64,000 bases of DNA from Serratia sp. PL17 (GCF_017832355.1 NZ_JAFIBY010000005.1:248001-312000), one strand, 5' to 3'; counted from the first letter of the stretch, positions 20,974 through 32,297 are shown. Numbers and translations are program-made. The notes: generated by a model from the sequence alone, not told the origin.

Positions 20974-21285
20974 ATGAAAAAAATATTCTTATGCTGCGCA
21001 GCCGGGATGTCGACCAGCATGGTGGTGAATAAAATGAAAAAGTCTGCCGAACAGCAGGGTATTGAGGTTGATATTATCGCCGTCGGTATAGATGAATTTG
21101 AAGCAACATTGGAAAATTACCAGTGCTGCCTGCTTGGTCCGCAGATTAAATATAAATTGGCTGACTTTAAAAAGATCGCCGACAGGGAAAATAAACCCAT
21201 TGCGGTTATAAACAGCATGGATTACGGCATGATGCGTGGCGATAAAATCCTTGCCGAAGCGTTGGCGATGATTGAACCACGCTAA
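20974..21285 (+). CDS. PTS lactose/cellobiose-type EIIB
   Basis: Phosphotransfer subunit of a Lac-family PTS, 103 residues. The N-terminus MKKIFLCCAAGMSTSMVVNK is the family P-loop-like site; the phospho-accepting residue should be Cys8 by alignment with chitobiose EIIB. The ATG at 20974 follows AGGAG; a start at 20956 in the same frame would include the ribosome site. First gene of a four-gene operon (IIB-IIC-IIA-glycosidase) under the tandem operators. Confidence 0.9.
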   Translation: MKKIFLCCAAGMSTSMVVNKMKKSAEQQGIEVDIIAVGIDEFEATLENYQCCLLGPQIKYKLADFKKIADRENKPIAVINSMDYGMMRGDKILAEALAMIEPR

Positions 21286-21371
21286 TCCTACCGGGGCCGC
21301 CTGCTGCAGCGCGCTGCCGTAGGCTTTCTCGCCCTGTGACCATTGACTCAGAACGTCCCGAGGGTTGAACC

Positions 21372-22687
21372 ATGAGTATCAGCCAGGCCGCATTCAATTT
21401 TATTGAAAACCGCATCAGCCCGATTGCCGGTAGATTATCGACTCAACGACATATTATGGCGATCCGCGACGGTTTTATTTCCGCCATGCCGTTTATGATC
21501 GTCGGCTCATTTTTACTGGTTTTCGCGTATCCGCCTTTTTCTGCTGACAGCAGTTGGGGAATAGCCCAATGGTGGTTGGGTACGGCAGAAAAACATCAGG
21601 TTGCCATTCTTACCCCGTTTAATATGACGATGGGGATCATGTCCATCTATATAACGGCTGCGATTGCTTACAATTTAGCGCAAAGTTATAAACTCGATCC
21701 CTTTATGGCGGCGATGCTGGCCCTGATGTCGTTTTTATTGGTCGCCGCGCCGCAAACCGAGAAGATGTTACCGACGGCGGCCTTGGGCGGGGTGGGGATC
21801 TTCACCGCCATTCTGGTGGCGATCTATACCACTGAGTTGATCCGTTTTCTCAAGGTGCGAAACATCGGTATCTCACTGCCGGAACAGGTGCCAGCCAAGA
21901 TCAAGCAATCGTTCGATCTGCTGATTCCGATCCTGGCGGTGGTGATCACGCTGTATCCACTTAGTTTGCTGGTGCAGCACCAATTCAACCTGTTGTTGCC
22001 GCAGGCGATCATGGCGTTGTTCCAGCCACTGATTTCCGCCGCCGACTCATTGCCGGCGATCCTGCTGGCTGTGCTGATTGGCCACTTGCTGTGGTTTGCC
22101 GGCATACATGGTGCGGTGATCGTCTCTGGCATGCTGCAGGCGTTCTGGCTCACCAACCTGGGTATCAACCAGGACGCGTTGGCCGCCAGCCAGCCGATGC
22201 CACACATTTTTATGGAAGCCTTCTGGACCTTCTTTATCGTTATCGGCGGATCTGGCGCCACCTTCGGACTGGTGCTGCTTTATCTGCGCAGCCGGTCGGC
22301 GCATCTGCGTTCGATCGGCAAGCTGAGCCTGGTGCCCAGTTGCTTCAACATCAATGAACCGGTGATCTTCGGCACACCGATCGTCATGAATCCCACCTTC
22401 TTTATCCCATTTATCACCGCGCCGATCGTCAATTCGATCATCGCCTATGCGGCGGTGAAACTGGATCTGATCGGCAGAGTGATCTCGGTAGTGCCCTGGA
22501 CGGCACCCGCCCCGATTGGTGCGGCCTGGGCCACCGGTTGGGATTTCCGCGCGGCGCTGTTGGTGCTGTTGTTGGCTGCGGTATCAGCACTGATTTATTA
22601 CCCGTTCTTCAAGGTCTATGAGCAACAGCTGTTGGACCAGGAAGTGAGCGAAGCGGATCAGATAGAACAGACGCAAGGAGTCACAGA

Positions 22688-22691
<4 letters not shown>
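21372..22691 (+). CDS. PTS lactose/cellobiose-type EIIC permease
   Basis: Integral inner-membrane transporter of 439 residues with about ten hydrophobic segments. It begins MSISQAAFNFIENRISPIAG and contains the family substrate-site segments FAGIHGAVIVSGM and SCFNINEPVIFGTPIVMNPT. It imports and, with EIIB and EIIA, phosphorylates a beta-glucoside such as cellobiose or an aryl glucoside; exact sugar not determinable. Its stop overlaps the EIIA start (ATGA). Confidence 0.9.
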
Positions 22692-24417
<1,726 letters not shown>

Positions 24418-24430
24418 CGGGGAATAAAGT

Positions 24431-24453
24431 GGCCCTCTCAGGCGGAGAGGGCC
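24431..24453. terminator. Convergent terminator, glycosidase / dkgA
   Basis: Perfect 9-bp stem GGCCCTCTC / GAGAGGGCC (24431-24439 and 24445-24453) with a 5-nt loop, between convergent stops. Confidence 0.7.
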
Positions 24454-24461
24454 GAGTCAGA

Positions 24462-25286
24462 TTACAGTGAGTCTGGATCCGGCCCGAGACGGTTGCCGAT
24501 ATCCAGCTTGGCGATTTCGCTCAGTTCGTCTTTATCCAGTTTGAAATCAAAGACCTCGAAGTTTTCACGAATGCGGGAAGGCGTGACCGATTTCGGGATC
24601 ACGATCAGACCGCTGTCCAGATGCCAACGCACCACGATTTGCGCCGGTGTTTTCTCGTATTTTTCTGCCAGGTATTTAATGACGGGTTGATCGAATACCC
24701 CTTCACCACCCTGTGCCAGAGGGCTCCAGGATTCGGTAGCGATGTGATGCGTCGCATTCCAGGCACGCAATTGGCGTTGTTGCAGCAGTGGGTGAAGTTC
24801 GATCTGGTTAATCACCGGGGCGACATTGGTTTCATCCAGCAGGCGCTGGAGATGCGGGGTATGGAAATTACATACCCCGATACTTTTAACCAGCCCTTGT
24901 TCGCGCAGTTTGATCAGCCCGCGCCAGGCGTCCACGTATTGGTCTTGCTGGGGTTTCGGCCAGTGGATCAAATACAAGTCGACATAGTCCAACTTGAGCT
25001 TTTCCAGGCTGGTTTCCAGCGCGCCCTGTGGGTCGCCCTGATCGTCATTCCACAGTTTGGTGGTGACAAACAGTTCATCGCGGGGAATCGAGGAGGTTTG
25101 CAGCGCTGCGCCGACCCCTTCCTCGTTCTTGTAGATCGCAGCGGTATCGATCGAGCGATAGCCCACCTCCAGCGCTTTAAGCACCGCATTGGTGGTTTCT
25201 GAAATACTCGCCTGCCAAACGCCGAGACCCAACTGCGGCATCAGATTACCATCGTGGAGTTTGATGATGGGTTGTTGCGTTGTCAT
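24462..25286 (-). CDS. dkgA: 2,5-diketo-D-gluconate reductase A (aldo-keto reductase)
   Basis: NADPH-dependent aldo-keto reductase, reducing 2,5-diketo-gluconate and small aldehydes such as methylglyoxal. 274 residues (275 in E. coli) with the AKR catalytic tetrad Asp47, Tyr52, Lys77 and His108, and the cofactor segment IPKSVTPSRI. The ATG at 25286 follows AAGGAG; upstream extension to 25349 is unsupported. In E. coli dkgA is adjacent to yqhD in one YqhC-controlled operon; here a 414-bp gap with repeats separates them. Confidence 0.93.
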   Translation of the reverse strand: MTTQQPIIKLHDGNLMPQLGLGVWQASISETTNAVLKALEVGYRSIDTAAIYKNEEGVGAALQTSSIPRDELFVTTKLWNDDQGDPQGALETSLEKLKLDYVDLYLIHWPKPQQDQYVDAWRGLIKLREQGLVKSIGVCNFHTPHLQRLLDETNVAPVINQIELHPLLQQRQLRAWNATHHIATESWSPLAQGGEGVFDQPVIKYLAEKYEKTPAQIVVRWHLDSGLIVIPKSVTPSRIRENFEVFDFKLDKDELSEIAKLDIGNRLGPDPDSL

Positions 25287-25339
25287 GCGTATCTCCTTGT
25301 CAACGGATTGCCCGGTGCTGCATGCACCAGGAACAGCGA

Positions 25340-25540
25340 TACCCGTCATACTTCAAGCTACAGCGGTGTAGGCTGCAAACGGTTACGTGGCCCATCCGTG
25401 GGCCACGCCCCTAAAGGGGCCGCTGCAAGCAGCGTTCAAATCTGCTCCCGGCAGATTTGTATCCCAAATCACTTACTTGAGTAAGCTCATCGGGATGCAC
25501 GCTCTTGCCGCCCTCCTGCAACTCGAATTATTTAGGCTAT
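25340..25540 (-). repeat. ~120-bp intergenic repeat, copy 3, with internal insertion
   Basis: Outer parts match the repeat family: ACCCGTCATACTTCAAGCTA on the left, and ATCACTTACTTGAGTAAGCTCATCGGGAT then CTGCAACTCGAATTATTT on the right. Between GGCTGC (25371-25376) and CCAAATCACT (about 25463) sit about 80-90 extra bases holding four tandem hairpins. Lies between dkgA and yqhD, reverse-oriented relative to copy 1. Confidence 0.75.
25386..25459. repeat. Four back-to-back perfect hairpins inside repeat copy 3
   Basis: CGTGGCCCA-TCCG-TGGGCCACG (25386-25407), GCCCC-TAAA-GGGGC (25407-25420), CGCTGC-AA-GCAGCG (25421-25434) and CAAATCTGC-TCCCG-GCAGATTTG (25437-25459). Every stem is perfect and adjacent stems touch or nearly touch. 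Confidence 0.8.
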
Positions 25541-25582
25541 ATCAGTAGATTCTAGCTGGCAAACAGGGGTAGTGCTGAGTTC

Positions 25583-25681
25583 GCTAAGCAAATTTCAACG
25601 ATATCGGAATCGTGCTTGGCACTGCGCCCGGCGAGCGTGATCGGTCGGGCGCAGGAGGGTCGTTGAAACTAAAGCCTAGCA
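25583..25681 (-). terminator. Nested hairpin element downstream of yqhD
   Basis: Outer arms TTTCAACGA (25593-25601) / TCGTTGAAA (25660-25668), extended by GCTAAGC- and -CCTAGC ends, enclose CTGCGCCCG (25622-25630) / CGGGCGCAG (25646-25654). Ends 20 bp from the yqhD stop, so the inner stem may act as its terminator; the nested architecture could also be a small mobile element. Confidence 0.5.
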
Positions 25682-25700
25682 GTAAATCGCGAGTTTGCGA

Positions 25701-26864
25701 TTAACGCGCCGCTTCATAAATGCGTTGGCTCACTTCCAGGGTAATGTCCTGGTGTTCGCCGAGCGCGGTCATACCGTGCTGGTGCAGCTTATCGAGCAGC
25801 GCTGGGATTGAGCTGCCGTCGAGCTGGTAATCTGACATGCGGGTCGGCACGCCCATTTTTTCGAAGAAGGCGCGAGTGGCGGCAATAGCGCCGTCAATGC
25901 GGCTGTCTTCGCTACCGTCACGCAGACCCCAAACGCGATCGGCATACTGCAGCAGTTTTTCGCGTTTTTGTGCTTTTTTCTCGATCAACAACGCAGGCAG
26001 GACAATCGCCAGCGTTTGGGCATGATCCAGGCCGTGCATGGCGGTCAGTTCATGACCCAGCATATGGGTTGCCCAATCCTGCGGCACACCCGCGCCGATC
26101 AAACCGTTCAGCGCCATAGTGGCGCTCCACATCACGTTGGCGCGCACCGCATAGTTTTCCGGCTCAGCCAGCGCACGTGGGCCATCTTCCAGCAAGGTCA
26201 GCAGCAGGCCTTCGGCAAAGCGATCTTGCACCTTGGCGTCAACCGGATAGGTCAGGTACTGCTCGAGGGTGTGAACAAAGGCGTCGACCACACCGTTGGC
26301 GATTTGGCGCGGAGGCAGTGAATAGGTCACGACCGGATCCAGCACGGCGAACAAAGGCTGTACGTGTGGCGAGAAGAAATGCTGCTTATCACCACTGCTT
26401 TTACGGGTGATCACTGCGCCGCTGTTGGATTCAGAACCGGTGGCCGGCAATGTCAGTACGCAACCCATAGGCACTGCGTCTTTGATCTCGCTGCCGACGG
26501 TTTTCAGGATATGCCAGGCATCGTTATCTGCGGTGTAGCGGGCTGCAGCAGCGATAAACTTGGTGCCGTCCACGACGGAGCCGCCGCCAACAGCCAGCAG
26601 GAAGTCGATGTTTTCTGCACGCACGACCTCGACCGCTTTCATCAGCGTTTCGTAGGTTGGGTTAGGCTCAATGCCGGAAAATTCCAGGACATTGCGGCCC
26701 GCCAGCGCGGCATAGACCTGATCCAAGACACCGTTTTTCTTCACGCTGCCACCACCGTAGGTGATCAAAATGCGGGCGTCGGCAGGGATTTGTTGCGCCA
26801 GACCCGCGATTTGGTCTTGGCCGAACAGAATTTTGGTTGGGGTATGAAGAATAAAGTTTTGCAT
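25701..26864 (-). CDS. yqhD: NADPH-dependent aldehyde reductase (iron-type alcohol dehydrogenase)
   Basis: Broad-specificity NADPH aldehyde reductase detoxifying lipid-peroxidation aldehydes, furfural and glyoxals. 387 residues, exactly the E. coli length; nucleotide loops YGGGSVKKNG and AVGGGSVVDG; metal ligands Asp194 and His198 in VDAFVHTLEQ, then His in HMLGHELTAMHGLDHAQTLA. The start at 26864 follows AGAAGAGA and gives the family N-terminus MQNFILHTPTKI. Divergent from its likely activator gene yqhC. Confidence 0.95.
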   Translation of the reverse strand: MQNFILHTPTKILFGQDQIAGLAQQIPADARILITYGGGSVKKNGVLDQVYAALAGRNVLEFSGIEPNPTYETLMKAVEVVRAENIDFLLAVGGGSVVDGTKFIAAAARYTADNDAWHILKTVGSEIKDAVPMGCVLTLPATGSESNSGAVITRKSSGDKQHFFSPHVQPLFAVLDPVVTYSLPPRQIANGVVDAFVHTLEQYLTYPVDAKVQDRFAEGLLLTLLEDGPRALAEPENYAVRANVMWSATMALNGLIGAGVPQDWATHMLGHELTAMHGLDHAQTLAIVLPALLIEKKAQKREKLLQYADRVWGLRDGSEDSRIDGAIAATRAFFEKMGVPTRMSDYQLDGSSIPALLDKLHQHGMTALGEHQDITLEVSQRIYEAAR

Positions 26865-27055
26865 GGTTATTTCTCTTCTGCATAAGACAAGCGCCGGTGG
26901 CGCAAAATATCTGAGGGGTATTGTCAGTAACTTGGCCCCGCAGCACAATGCACATTCCTGCCCGAGTCTTGCCTATTTCTACAAAGCGTTGTAGAAAAAT
27001 AGAGTTTTAAACTATTATTTATGCCGGATTATTCTTAGTGTAAGAGGGTGTTTCT

Positions 27056-27973
27056 GTGAGTGACATTGATGAGCTGCGCAGCCGCATGGCGCGCCAGGCA
27101 GCCTGTTTTGCCGAGAGTAACGGTTATACGCCCTCGCCAGTGCCACTGGTGAAAATCCTCTACGTCGACCGCCATTGCCCACGTCAACCGGTGATGTACG
27201 AACCCGGGGTAGTGATCATTTTCCAGGGTCACAAGGTGGGTTACTGCGGTAACCGGGTATTCCAATACGACCCGCGTAATTATCTGCTGATGACGGTACC
27301 CTTGCCCTTCGAATGTGAAACCTTTGCCAGCCCAGAATTGCCACTGGTGGGGTTATCCGTGAATATCGATAGCCAGATGCTGCAGGATTTGCTGATCGAC
27401 ATCGGCGACGATGACTACCTGATGAAACCGCGCCGAGAAAGCAGTGGGGTGAACCTGGCTGAATTATCGGAAGAGCTATTGTGCGCCACCGAACGCTTGT
27501 TGGATGTGATGGCCAAACCGCTCGACGCGCGGGTGCTGGGGCCACAGATTGTACGTGAAATCCTGTATTACATATTGCGTGGTGCCTGTGGAGCGTCGCT
27601 GCAGGAGCTGGTTAATCGCCATACCCACTTTAGCCAAATCGCCAAGGCGCTGCGGTGCATTGAGAACCAATACGCGGACAGCCTCAACGTCGAACAGCTG
27701 GCGGGTGAGGTGAACATGAGCATTTCGGCGTTCCACCATAACTTCAAAGCGGTGACGAATACCTCGCCGTTGCAGTATGTGAAATCCTATCGGTTGCACA
27801 AAGCCCGTTTACTGATGGTGCATGATGGTTTAAAGGCCAGCACCGCGGCGATCCGCGTTGGCTATGAGAGCGCTTCGCAGTTTAGTCGCGAATTTAAACG
27901 CTTCTTCGGCGTGACGCCGAGCGACGAAGTGGCCCGGCTGCGCGACAACCCTCCGCTGATGATGGAAGGGTAG
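27056..27973 (+). CDS. yqhC: AraC-family transcriptional activator YqhC
   Basis: Activator of yqhD and dkgA in response to aldehydes in E. coli. 305 residues, N-terminal AraC-type sensor domain (about 20-180; [19 protein letters not shown]) and C-terminal twin HTH (about 205-300; [20 protein letters not shown], and [18 protein letters not shown]). Start is GTG at 27056 preceded by AGAGGG. Divergent from yqhD with a 191-bp shared control region. Confidence 0.9.
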   Translation: MSDIDELRSRMARQAACFAESNGYTPSPVPLVKILYVDRHCPRQPVMYEPGVVIIFQGHKVGYCGNRVFQYDPRNYLLMTVPLPFECETFASPELPLVGLSVNIDSQMLQDLLIDIGDDDYLMKPRRESSGVNLAELSEELLCATERLLDVMAKPLDARVLGPQIVREILYYILRGACGASLQELVNRHTHFSQIAKALRCIENQYADSLNVEQLAGEVNMSISAFHHNFKAVTNTSPLQYVKSYRLHKARLLMVHDGLKASTAAIRVGYESASQFSREFKRFFGVTPSDEVARLRDNPPLMMEG

Positions 27974-27999
27974 ATTGCAGGTGAATGCGGATTGAACTG

Positions 28000-28021
28000 T
28001 ACGGGCGGCAACTGCCGCCCG
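28000..28021. terminator. Convergent terminator yqhC / yghB
   Basis: Perfect 10-bp stem ACGGGCGGCA-AC-TGCCGCCCGT, 27 bp after yqhC and 9 bp from the yghB stop. Confidence 0.7.
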
Positions 28022-28029
28022 TTAACGCA

Positions 28030-28692
28030 TCAGGAAGAGGCTGCGCGTTTTTTGCGCCAGATAACCAACATGGCACCCAGCAGGCCAGCCAGCAACAGAA
28101 CCAGCGGCAGGATCATCAGCCCTGTCATCACCTGGCTTTCGTAGCGTTTCACTAACGGGATCTGGCTGAAGGCGTAGCCGAGGCCAACTACGGCACCCAC
28201 CCAAATTACGGCGCTCAACCAGTTAAAGAACTGAAAACGCGTGCTGTTCAGGCCAGAGATGCCGGCCATGGTGGGCAGCAAGGTACGGACAAAGCCCAGA
28301 AAACGGCCAATCACCAGTGCCATCAGGCCATGACGGTTAAACAGGTTGTGCGCCCGCTGGTGATATTGGGCGGGCAGCTGCAGCAACCAGCCTTTTACCA
28401 GTTTAGTGTGGCCCAGCCAACGGCCTTGCAGGTAGCTCAGCCAACAACCAAGGCTGGCGGCAAGGGTCAAAATGATCAGCGTAGGCACAAAGGCCATTAC
28501 GCCTTTGGCGATCAATGCGCCAGATAGCAACAATAAGCTGTCACCGGGTAAGAAGGAAGCTGGCAGTAATCCGTTTTCTAAGAATAGCGTGGTGAAAAGT
28601 ACAGCATAAACCACCCAAATGACGCTTGGATCGGCAAGGGCTATGAAGTCCTGCTGCCAAAGCGCATGAACAATCTCTCGTAATACATCCAT
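28030..28692 (-). CDS. yghB: DedA-family inner-membrane protein YghB
   Basis: DedA-family membrane protein needed, with its paralogue YqjA, for envelope integrity and proton-motive-force homeostasis in E. coli. 220 residues; N-terminal [20 protein letters not shown] and central [18 protein letters not shown] are the conserved DedA segments (with the functional Arg pair), followed by two C-terminal membrane helices and a basic tail. Located next to metC as in E. coli. Confidence 0.92.
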   Translation of the reverse strand: MDVLREIVHALWQQDFIALADPSVIWVVYAVLFTTLFLENGLLPASFLPGDSLLLLSGALIAKGVMAFVPTLIILTLAASLGCWLSYLQGRWLGHTKLVKGWLLQLPAQYHQRAHNLFNRHGLMALVIGRFLGFVRTLLPTMAGISGLNSTRFQFFNWLSAVIWVGAVVGLGYAFSQIPLVKRYESQVMTGLMILPLVLLLAGLLGAMLVIWRKKRAASS

Positions 28693-28845
28693 TATATATC
28701 CTGTTGCATGCCGGTTGCGCCTGGAGCCACGTACCCCAGGATGCGGTGTTGACCGTATCTGACAGTTACCCGCCTAGTGTACCGCTAATAGCTTAAGCAC
28801 ACATTAAACGAGGCGAATAAAATTACCGCTGTAACAGGCGATGTA

Positions 28846-30042
28846 TCAGTGCGCGTTGGTAATACGCTCGAACCCGGCGGCGAGATCGGCGATCAGATCC
28901 TGCACGTTTTCCAGGCCAATATGCAGGCGCACCAGCGTGCCGGAGAAATCGACGCCGCCCGCCGGACGGATGGCTTCCAGTTCTTCCGGTTGGTTAGCCA
29001 GGATCAGTGATTCATAGCCTCCCCAGGAATACGCCATGCTGAAGTGGTTGAAGTTATCCAGGTAATCGGCCAACTGCACGTCACTGAGACGCTGCTTCAG
29101 TACAAAAGAGAACAGGCCGTTGCAGCCGCTGAAGTCACGACGGTAAAACTCATGGCCTTTGCAACTGGGCAGCGCGGGGTGATTGACCACGGCCACCTCA
29201 GGCCTGTCGGCCAACCAGTTAGCGACCTCAATGCTGCTCTGTTGGTGTTGTTTGAGACGCACACCCAGCGTGCGCAGCCCGCGGCTGGCCATATAAGCGG
29301 TATCGGCATCCACCATTTGGCCCATCAAATAAGAGTATTCACGCAATTGATCCCAACAGCGTGGGTTTGCTACGGCAGTGCCCAGCATGTAATCGGAATG
29401 ACCAATAATGTATTTGGTGCCCGCCTGAATCGAAATATCGATGTCGAAATCCAGCGCCTTGAACAGTACGCCGGCTGCCCAGGTGTTATCGATCATGATC
29501 ACCACGTCCGGCGCCACAGCACGAATAGCCTGCACCATCGCCGGGATATCCTGAACCTCCATGGTGATCGAACCCGGCGATTCAAGGAACACCACGCGCG
29601 TATTGGGCTGAATCAGCCCGGCGATATCGGCGCCTATTAATGGATCGAAATAGGTCGTCGTTACGTTCATACGGCTCAGGATATGGGTGCAAAAATCCTG
29701 CGTTGGTTCATAGACAGAACCGGTCATCAACAGGTGATCCCCAGCGCTGACGAAGGACAAGATGGCGTTGGAAACCGCCGCCGCACCGCAAGGGTAAAGC
29801 ACACAACCCGCTCCGCCTTCCAGTTCGACCATCGCATCTTGCAACGCGAAATGGGTCAGGGTGCCGCGCCGGCCATAAAACAGCTCGCCATGAGCACGCT
29901 TGGCGGTGGCGTGTTTTTTGGCTGCGACGGAATCAAAGACCAGTGAAGAAGCGCGCTGGGTGACGGGATTGACGGAGCCCTGTGTATAGCGCTTGCTGCG
30001 CCCGGCGCCGATCAGGGTGGTTTCGATGTTCTTTGACGTCAT
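28846..30042 (-). CDS. metC: Cystathionine beta-lyase
   Basis: PLP enzyme converting cystathionine to homocysteine, pyruvate and ammonia in methionine synthesis. 398 residues (395 in E. coli); PLP-binding Lys210 in [13 protein letters not shown]; phosphate-binding [22 protein letters not shown]. Start ATG 30042 with AAGGTGAG upstream. Candidate MetJ boxes lie 72-87 bp upstream. Divergent from exbBD. Confidence 0.95.
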   Translation of the reverse strand: MTSKNIETTLIGAGRSKRYTQGSVNPVTQRASSLVFDSVAAKKHATAKRAHGELFYGRRGTLTHFALQDAMVELEGGAGCVLYPCGAAAVSNAILSFVSAGDHLLMTGSVYEPTQDFCTHILSRMNVTTTYFDPLIGADIAGLIQPNTRVVFLESPGSITMEVQDIPAMVQAIRAVAPDVVIMIDNTWAAGVLFKALDFDIDISIQAGTKYIIGHSDYMLGTAVANPRCWDQLREYSYLMGQMVDADTAYMASRGLRTLGVRLKQHQQSSIEVANWLADRPEVAVVNHPALPSCKGHEFYRRDFSGCNGLFSFVLKQRLSDVQLADYLDNFNHFSMAYSWGGYESLILANQPEELEAIRPAGGVDFSGTLVRLHIGLENVQDLIADLAAGFERITNAH

Positions 30043-30113
30043 GGGAGCGGGCTCACCTTATTGGGTCTTCACGGGCCATTTACGAGAGTCCTTACGTTAG
30101 CATGACATTTAAT

Positions 30114-30129
30114 AGCCATCCAGACGTTT
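30114..30129. promoter_or_regulatory. Candidate MetJ boxes upstream of metC
   Basis: Adjacent 8-mers AGCCATCC and AGACGTTT (5/8 and 7/8 matches to the met box AGACGTCT). Location fits metC repression. Match is moderate. Confidence 0.4.
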
Positions 30130-30403
30130 TAACCGCCAAATGCAGAAACGGATGCAATCCTCTGCCCGATGCTGTTCCTGCACGTCATCCTTCTGCAGGG
30201 CCGCAATGACCAAGCGGATTTATCGGTAAATTCGTGATGTGACGACAAAATGCGATAAAACGATGACGTTGTTGCAGCCCTGTGCCGTAAAAGTGACGAA
30301 AAACCTTATAAAAGGTGCTTATAGGGCCGAACAGGTCGCGAATGGGTTAGCGGGAGAGCGTTGCGGACGCCGTGGCGATAATTTTCCCGATTATTTGGTA
30401 AAT

Positions 30404-30422
30404 AATAATGAGAACTACTATC
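30404..30422 (+). promoter_or_regulatory. Candidate Fur box at the exbB promoter
   Basis: AATAATGAGAACTACTATC matches 14 of 19 positions of the Fur consensus GATAATGATAATCATTATC. A -10-like TATGAT follows at 30441-30446, so the site would cover the -35 region and give iron repression of exbBD. Confidence 0.55.
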
Positions 30423-30497
30423 AATCCCTGAGTGGTTTGATATGATCGCACGCTGAATTATTCCTCAATTTTGATTGGTAACGGGTGGAGGCACAGC

Positions 30498-31472
30498 GTG
30501 AAAACGGCTGGCAAGAATTTAAATCAAGGATCGTTCGGTCAGGGCCGGGCGCAATGGGGCCAGGCATTCGGCCGCGGTCTGATCGCTTCAATGGTATTAG
30601 TGGTGGGTCTGGCCGGTAGCGCTCAGGCAGCACCGGCGGCTAATCCAGCCGTTACCGAAAGCGTTACTCCGGCTGCGGCGCCTGCTGTTGCAGCCACGCC
30701 GGAAAATGTCACGCCGGTGAACCCACAACCGACCATCCAACCGCCAGAAACCCGCGGTATGGACCTGTCCGTTTGGGGCATGTACCAACATGCGGACATC
30801 GTGGTAAAAATCGTGATGATCGGTTTGGTGCTGGCATCTATTGTCACCTGGACCATCTTGTTCTCTAAAGGCAGCGAACTGTTCCGCGCCAAGCGCCGTC
30901 TGCGCCGTGAACAGTTGGCGTTAGCCAACGTCCGCTCGCTGGACGAAGCCTCTGAGCTGGCGCAAAGCTTCTCGGATGAGAGCATCAGTTCCGTATTGCT
31001 GAACGATGCACAGAACGAGCTGGAGCTGTCGGCGGCATCCAACGACAACAACGGCATCAAGGAACGTACCGGTTTCCGTCTGGAGCGCCGCGTAGCGGGC
31101 TACAGCCGTAATATGGGCCGTGGCAATGGCTTCCTGGCGACCATCGGTGCCATTTCGCCGTTTGTCGGTCTGTTCGGTACCGTTTGGGGCATCATGAACA
31201 GCTTTATCGGCATTGCCCACTCGCAGACCACCAACCTGGCAGTCGTTGCACCCGGCATCGCAGAAGCGCTGCTGGCCACCGCTCTGGGCTTGGTCGCCGC
31301 GATCCCGGCGGTGGTGATTTATAACATCTTTGCCCGCGTGATCAGCGGCCACCGTGCACAGGTTGGCGACGTAGCGGCGCAGGTTCTGCTGTTGCTGGGT
31401 CGCGATTTGGATCTGGCCGCCACGGCGGAAGCCAAACGTTCACAGCATTCACACCAACTGCGGGTGGGGTGA
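30498..31472 (+). CDS. exbB: TonB-system energising protein ExbB (long form with signal sequence)
   Basis: Proton-channel subunit of the ExbB-ExbD-TonB complex that powers outer-membrane receptors. 324 residues versus 244 in E. coli: the extra N-terminus contains a signal-like segment (GLIASMVLVVGLAGSAQA) and an Ala/Pro/Val-rich periplasmic linker before the E. coli-like region (MDLSVWGMYQHADIVVK). Three TM helices and GNGFLATIGAISPFVGLFGT are conserved. Start is GTG 30498 with GTGGAGG 6 nt upstream; an in-frame TTG at 30471 has no ribosome site. Confidence 0.92.
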   Translation: MKTAGKNLNQGSFGQGRAQWGQAFGRGLIASMVLVVGLAGSAQAAPAANPAVTESVTPAAAPAVAATPENVTPVNPQPTIQPPETRGMDLSVWGMYQHADIVVKIVMIGLVLASIVTWTILFSKGSELFRAKRRLRREQLALANVRSLDEASELAQSFSDESISSVLLNDAQNELELSAASNDNNGIKERTGFRLERRVAGYSRNMGRGNGFLATIGAISPFVGLFGTVWGIMNSFIGIAHSQTTNLAVVAPGIAEALLATALGLVAAIPAVVIYNIFARVISGHRAQVGDVAAQVLLLLGRDLDLAATAEAKRSQHSHQLRVG

Positions 31473-31475
31473 GTT

Positions 31476-31898
31476 ATGGCGATGCGCTTAAATGAAGATT
31501 TGGACGACAGCGGCGAACTGCATGAAATCAACGTGACGCCGTTTATCGACGTTATGCTGGTGCTGTTGATCATCTTTATGGTGGCCGCGCCGCTGGCAAC
31601 GGTAGATATCCGTGTCGATCTTCCGGCGTCCTCCGCCAAACCGCAGCCGCGCCCGGAAAAACCGGTGTTCCTGTCGGTGAAAGCGGACAAACAGCTCTAT
31701 GTTGGCGAGCAAGCTGTCAGTGCAGATCAACTGACGTCGGTGCTGGATCAACGGACGCAGGCGAACAAAGAGACCACTATCTTCTTCCAGGCGGATAAGA
31801 GCGTGGACTATGAAACGCTGATGAGCGTGATGGATACGCTGCGTAAAGCCGGTTACCTGAAAGTGGGGCTGGTGGGGATGGAAGGCGCCGCCAAATAA
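31476..31898 (+). CDS. exbD: TonB-system energising protein ExbD
   Basis: Single-TM partner of ExbB; its membrane aspartate carries protons. 140 residues (141 in E. coli). Asp25 sits in INVTPFIDVMLVLLIIFMVA, followed by the periplasmic domain (STK-like DQRTQANKETTIFFQADKSV). Starts 3 bp after exbB and ends in a good terminator. It should serve the FecA-like receptor at the right end among others. Confidence 0.95.
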   Translation: MAMRLNEDLDDSGELHEINVTPFIDVMLVLLIIFMVAAPLATVDIRVDLPASSAKPQPRPEKPVFLSVKADKQLYVGEQAVSADQLTSVLDQRTQANKETTIFFQADKSVDYETLMSVMDTLRKAGYLKVGLVGMEGAAK

Positions 31899-31924
31899 CG
31901 GGCTGACATCACCAATGGCTGGAA

Positions 31925-31947
31925 GGGCGCTCAGGCGCCCTTTTTTA
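31925..31947 (+). terminator. exbD terminator
   Basis: GGGCGC-TCAG-GCGCCC followed by TTTTTTATT: classical rho-independent terminator 26 bp after exbD. Confidence 0.88.
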
Positions 31948-31995
31948 TTGCCTGAATTTTGTACATGAGCATGACGCGCCTTCAACACATGAAAA

Positions 31996-32010
31996 TACTA
32001 ATAGATAGTA
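31996..32010 (+). promoter_or_regulatory. Candidate ParD autoregulatory operator
   Basis: Inverted repeat TACTA-ATAGA-TAGTA, 27 bp upstream of the antitoxin start, in the position where ribbon-helix-helix antitoxins bind their own promoter. Confidence 0.35.
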
Positions 32011-32036
32011 ATTAACACTACTTTCCTGGGTCGGAC

Positions 32037-32297
32037 ATGCCAACGAGCATTGCTTTAAGCCCTCATTTTGAAAGGTTCGTTCATGAGCAAATTGACAGCG
32101 GGCGTTATGGCAACGTCAGTGAAGTGATTCGAGCAGGTCTACGCCTGCTCGAAGAGCATGAGCGGGCGATGAAAATTGAACAGTTGCGAGTCGCTATTGC
32201 GCAGGGAATCGAAAGTGGTGAGGGAGTCCCGGCGGAGGAAGCATTTGCGCGTTTACGGACTAAATACCAACGGATGGTGGATAATGGAAGTGGCTAA
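32037..32297 (+). CDS. Type II antitoxin, ParD family
   Basis: 86-residue antitoxin with an N-terminal ribbon-helix-helix (SIALSPHFERFVHEQIDSGR, then YGNVSEVIRAGLRLLEEHE) of the ParD/CC2985 type and a C-terminal toxin-binding tail. It should neutralise the toxin encoded immediately downstream and repress the promoter. Its stop overlaps the toxin start (TAATG). Confidence 0.88.
   Translation: MPTSIALSPHFERFVHEQIDSGRYGNVSEVIRAGLRLLEEHERAMKIEQLRVAIAQGIESGEGVPAEEAFARLRTKYQRMVDNGSG

Noticed and set aside
25340-25540. CRISPR array in the hairpin string
   Set aside because: The four stems differ from each other in sequence; there is no repeated unit with regular spacers.
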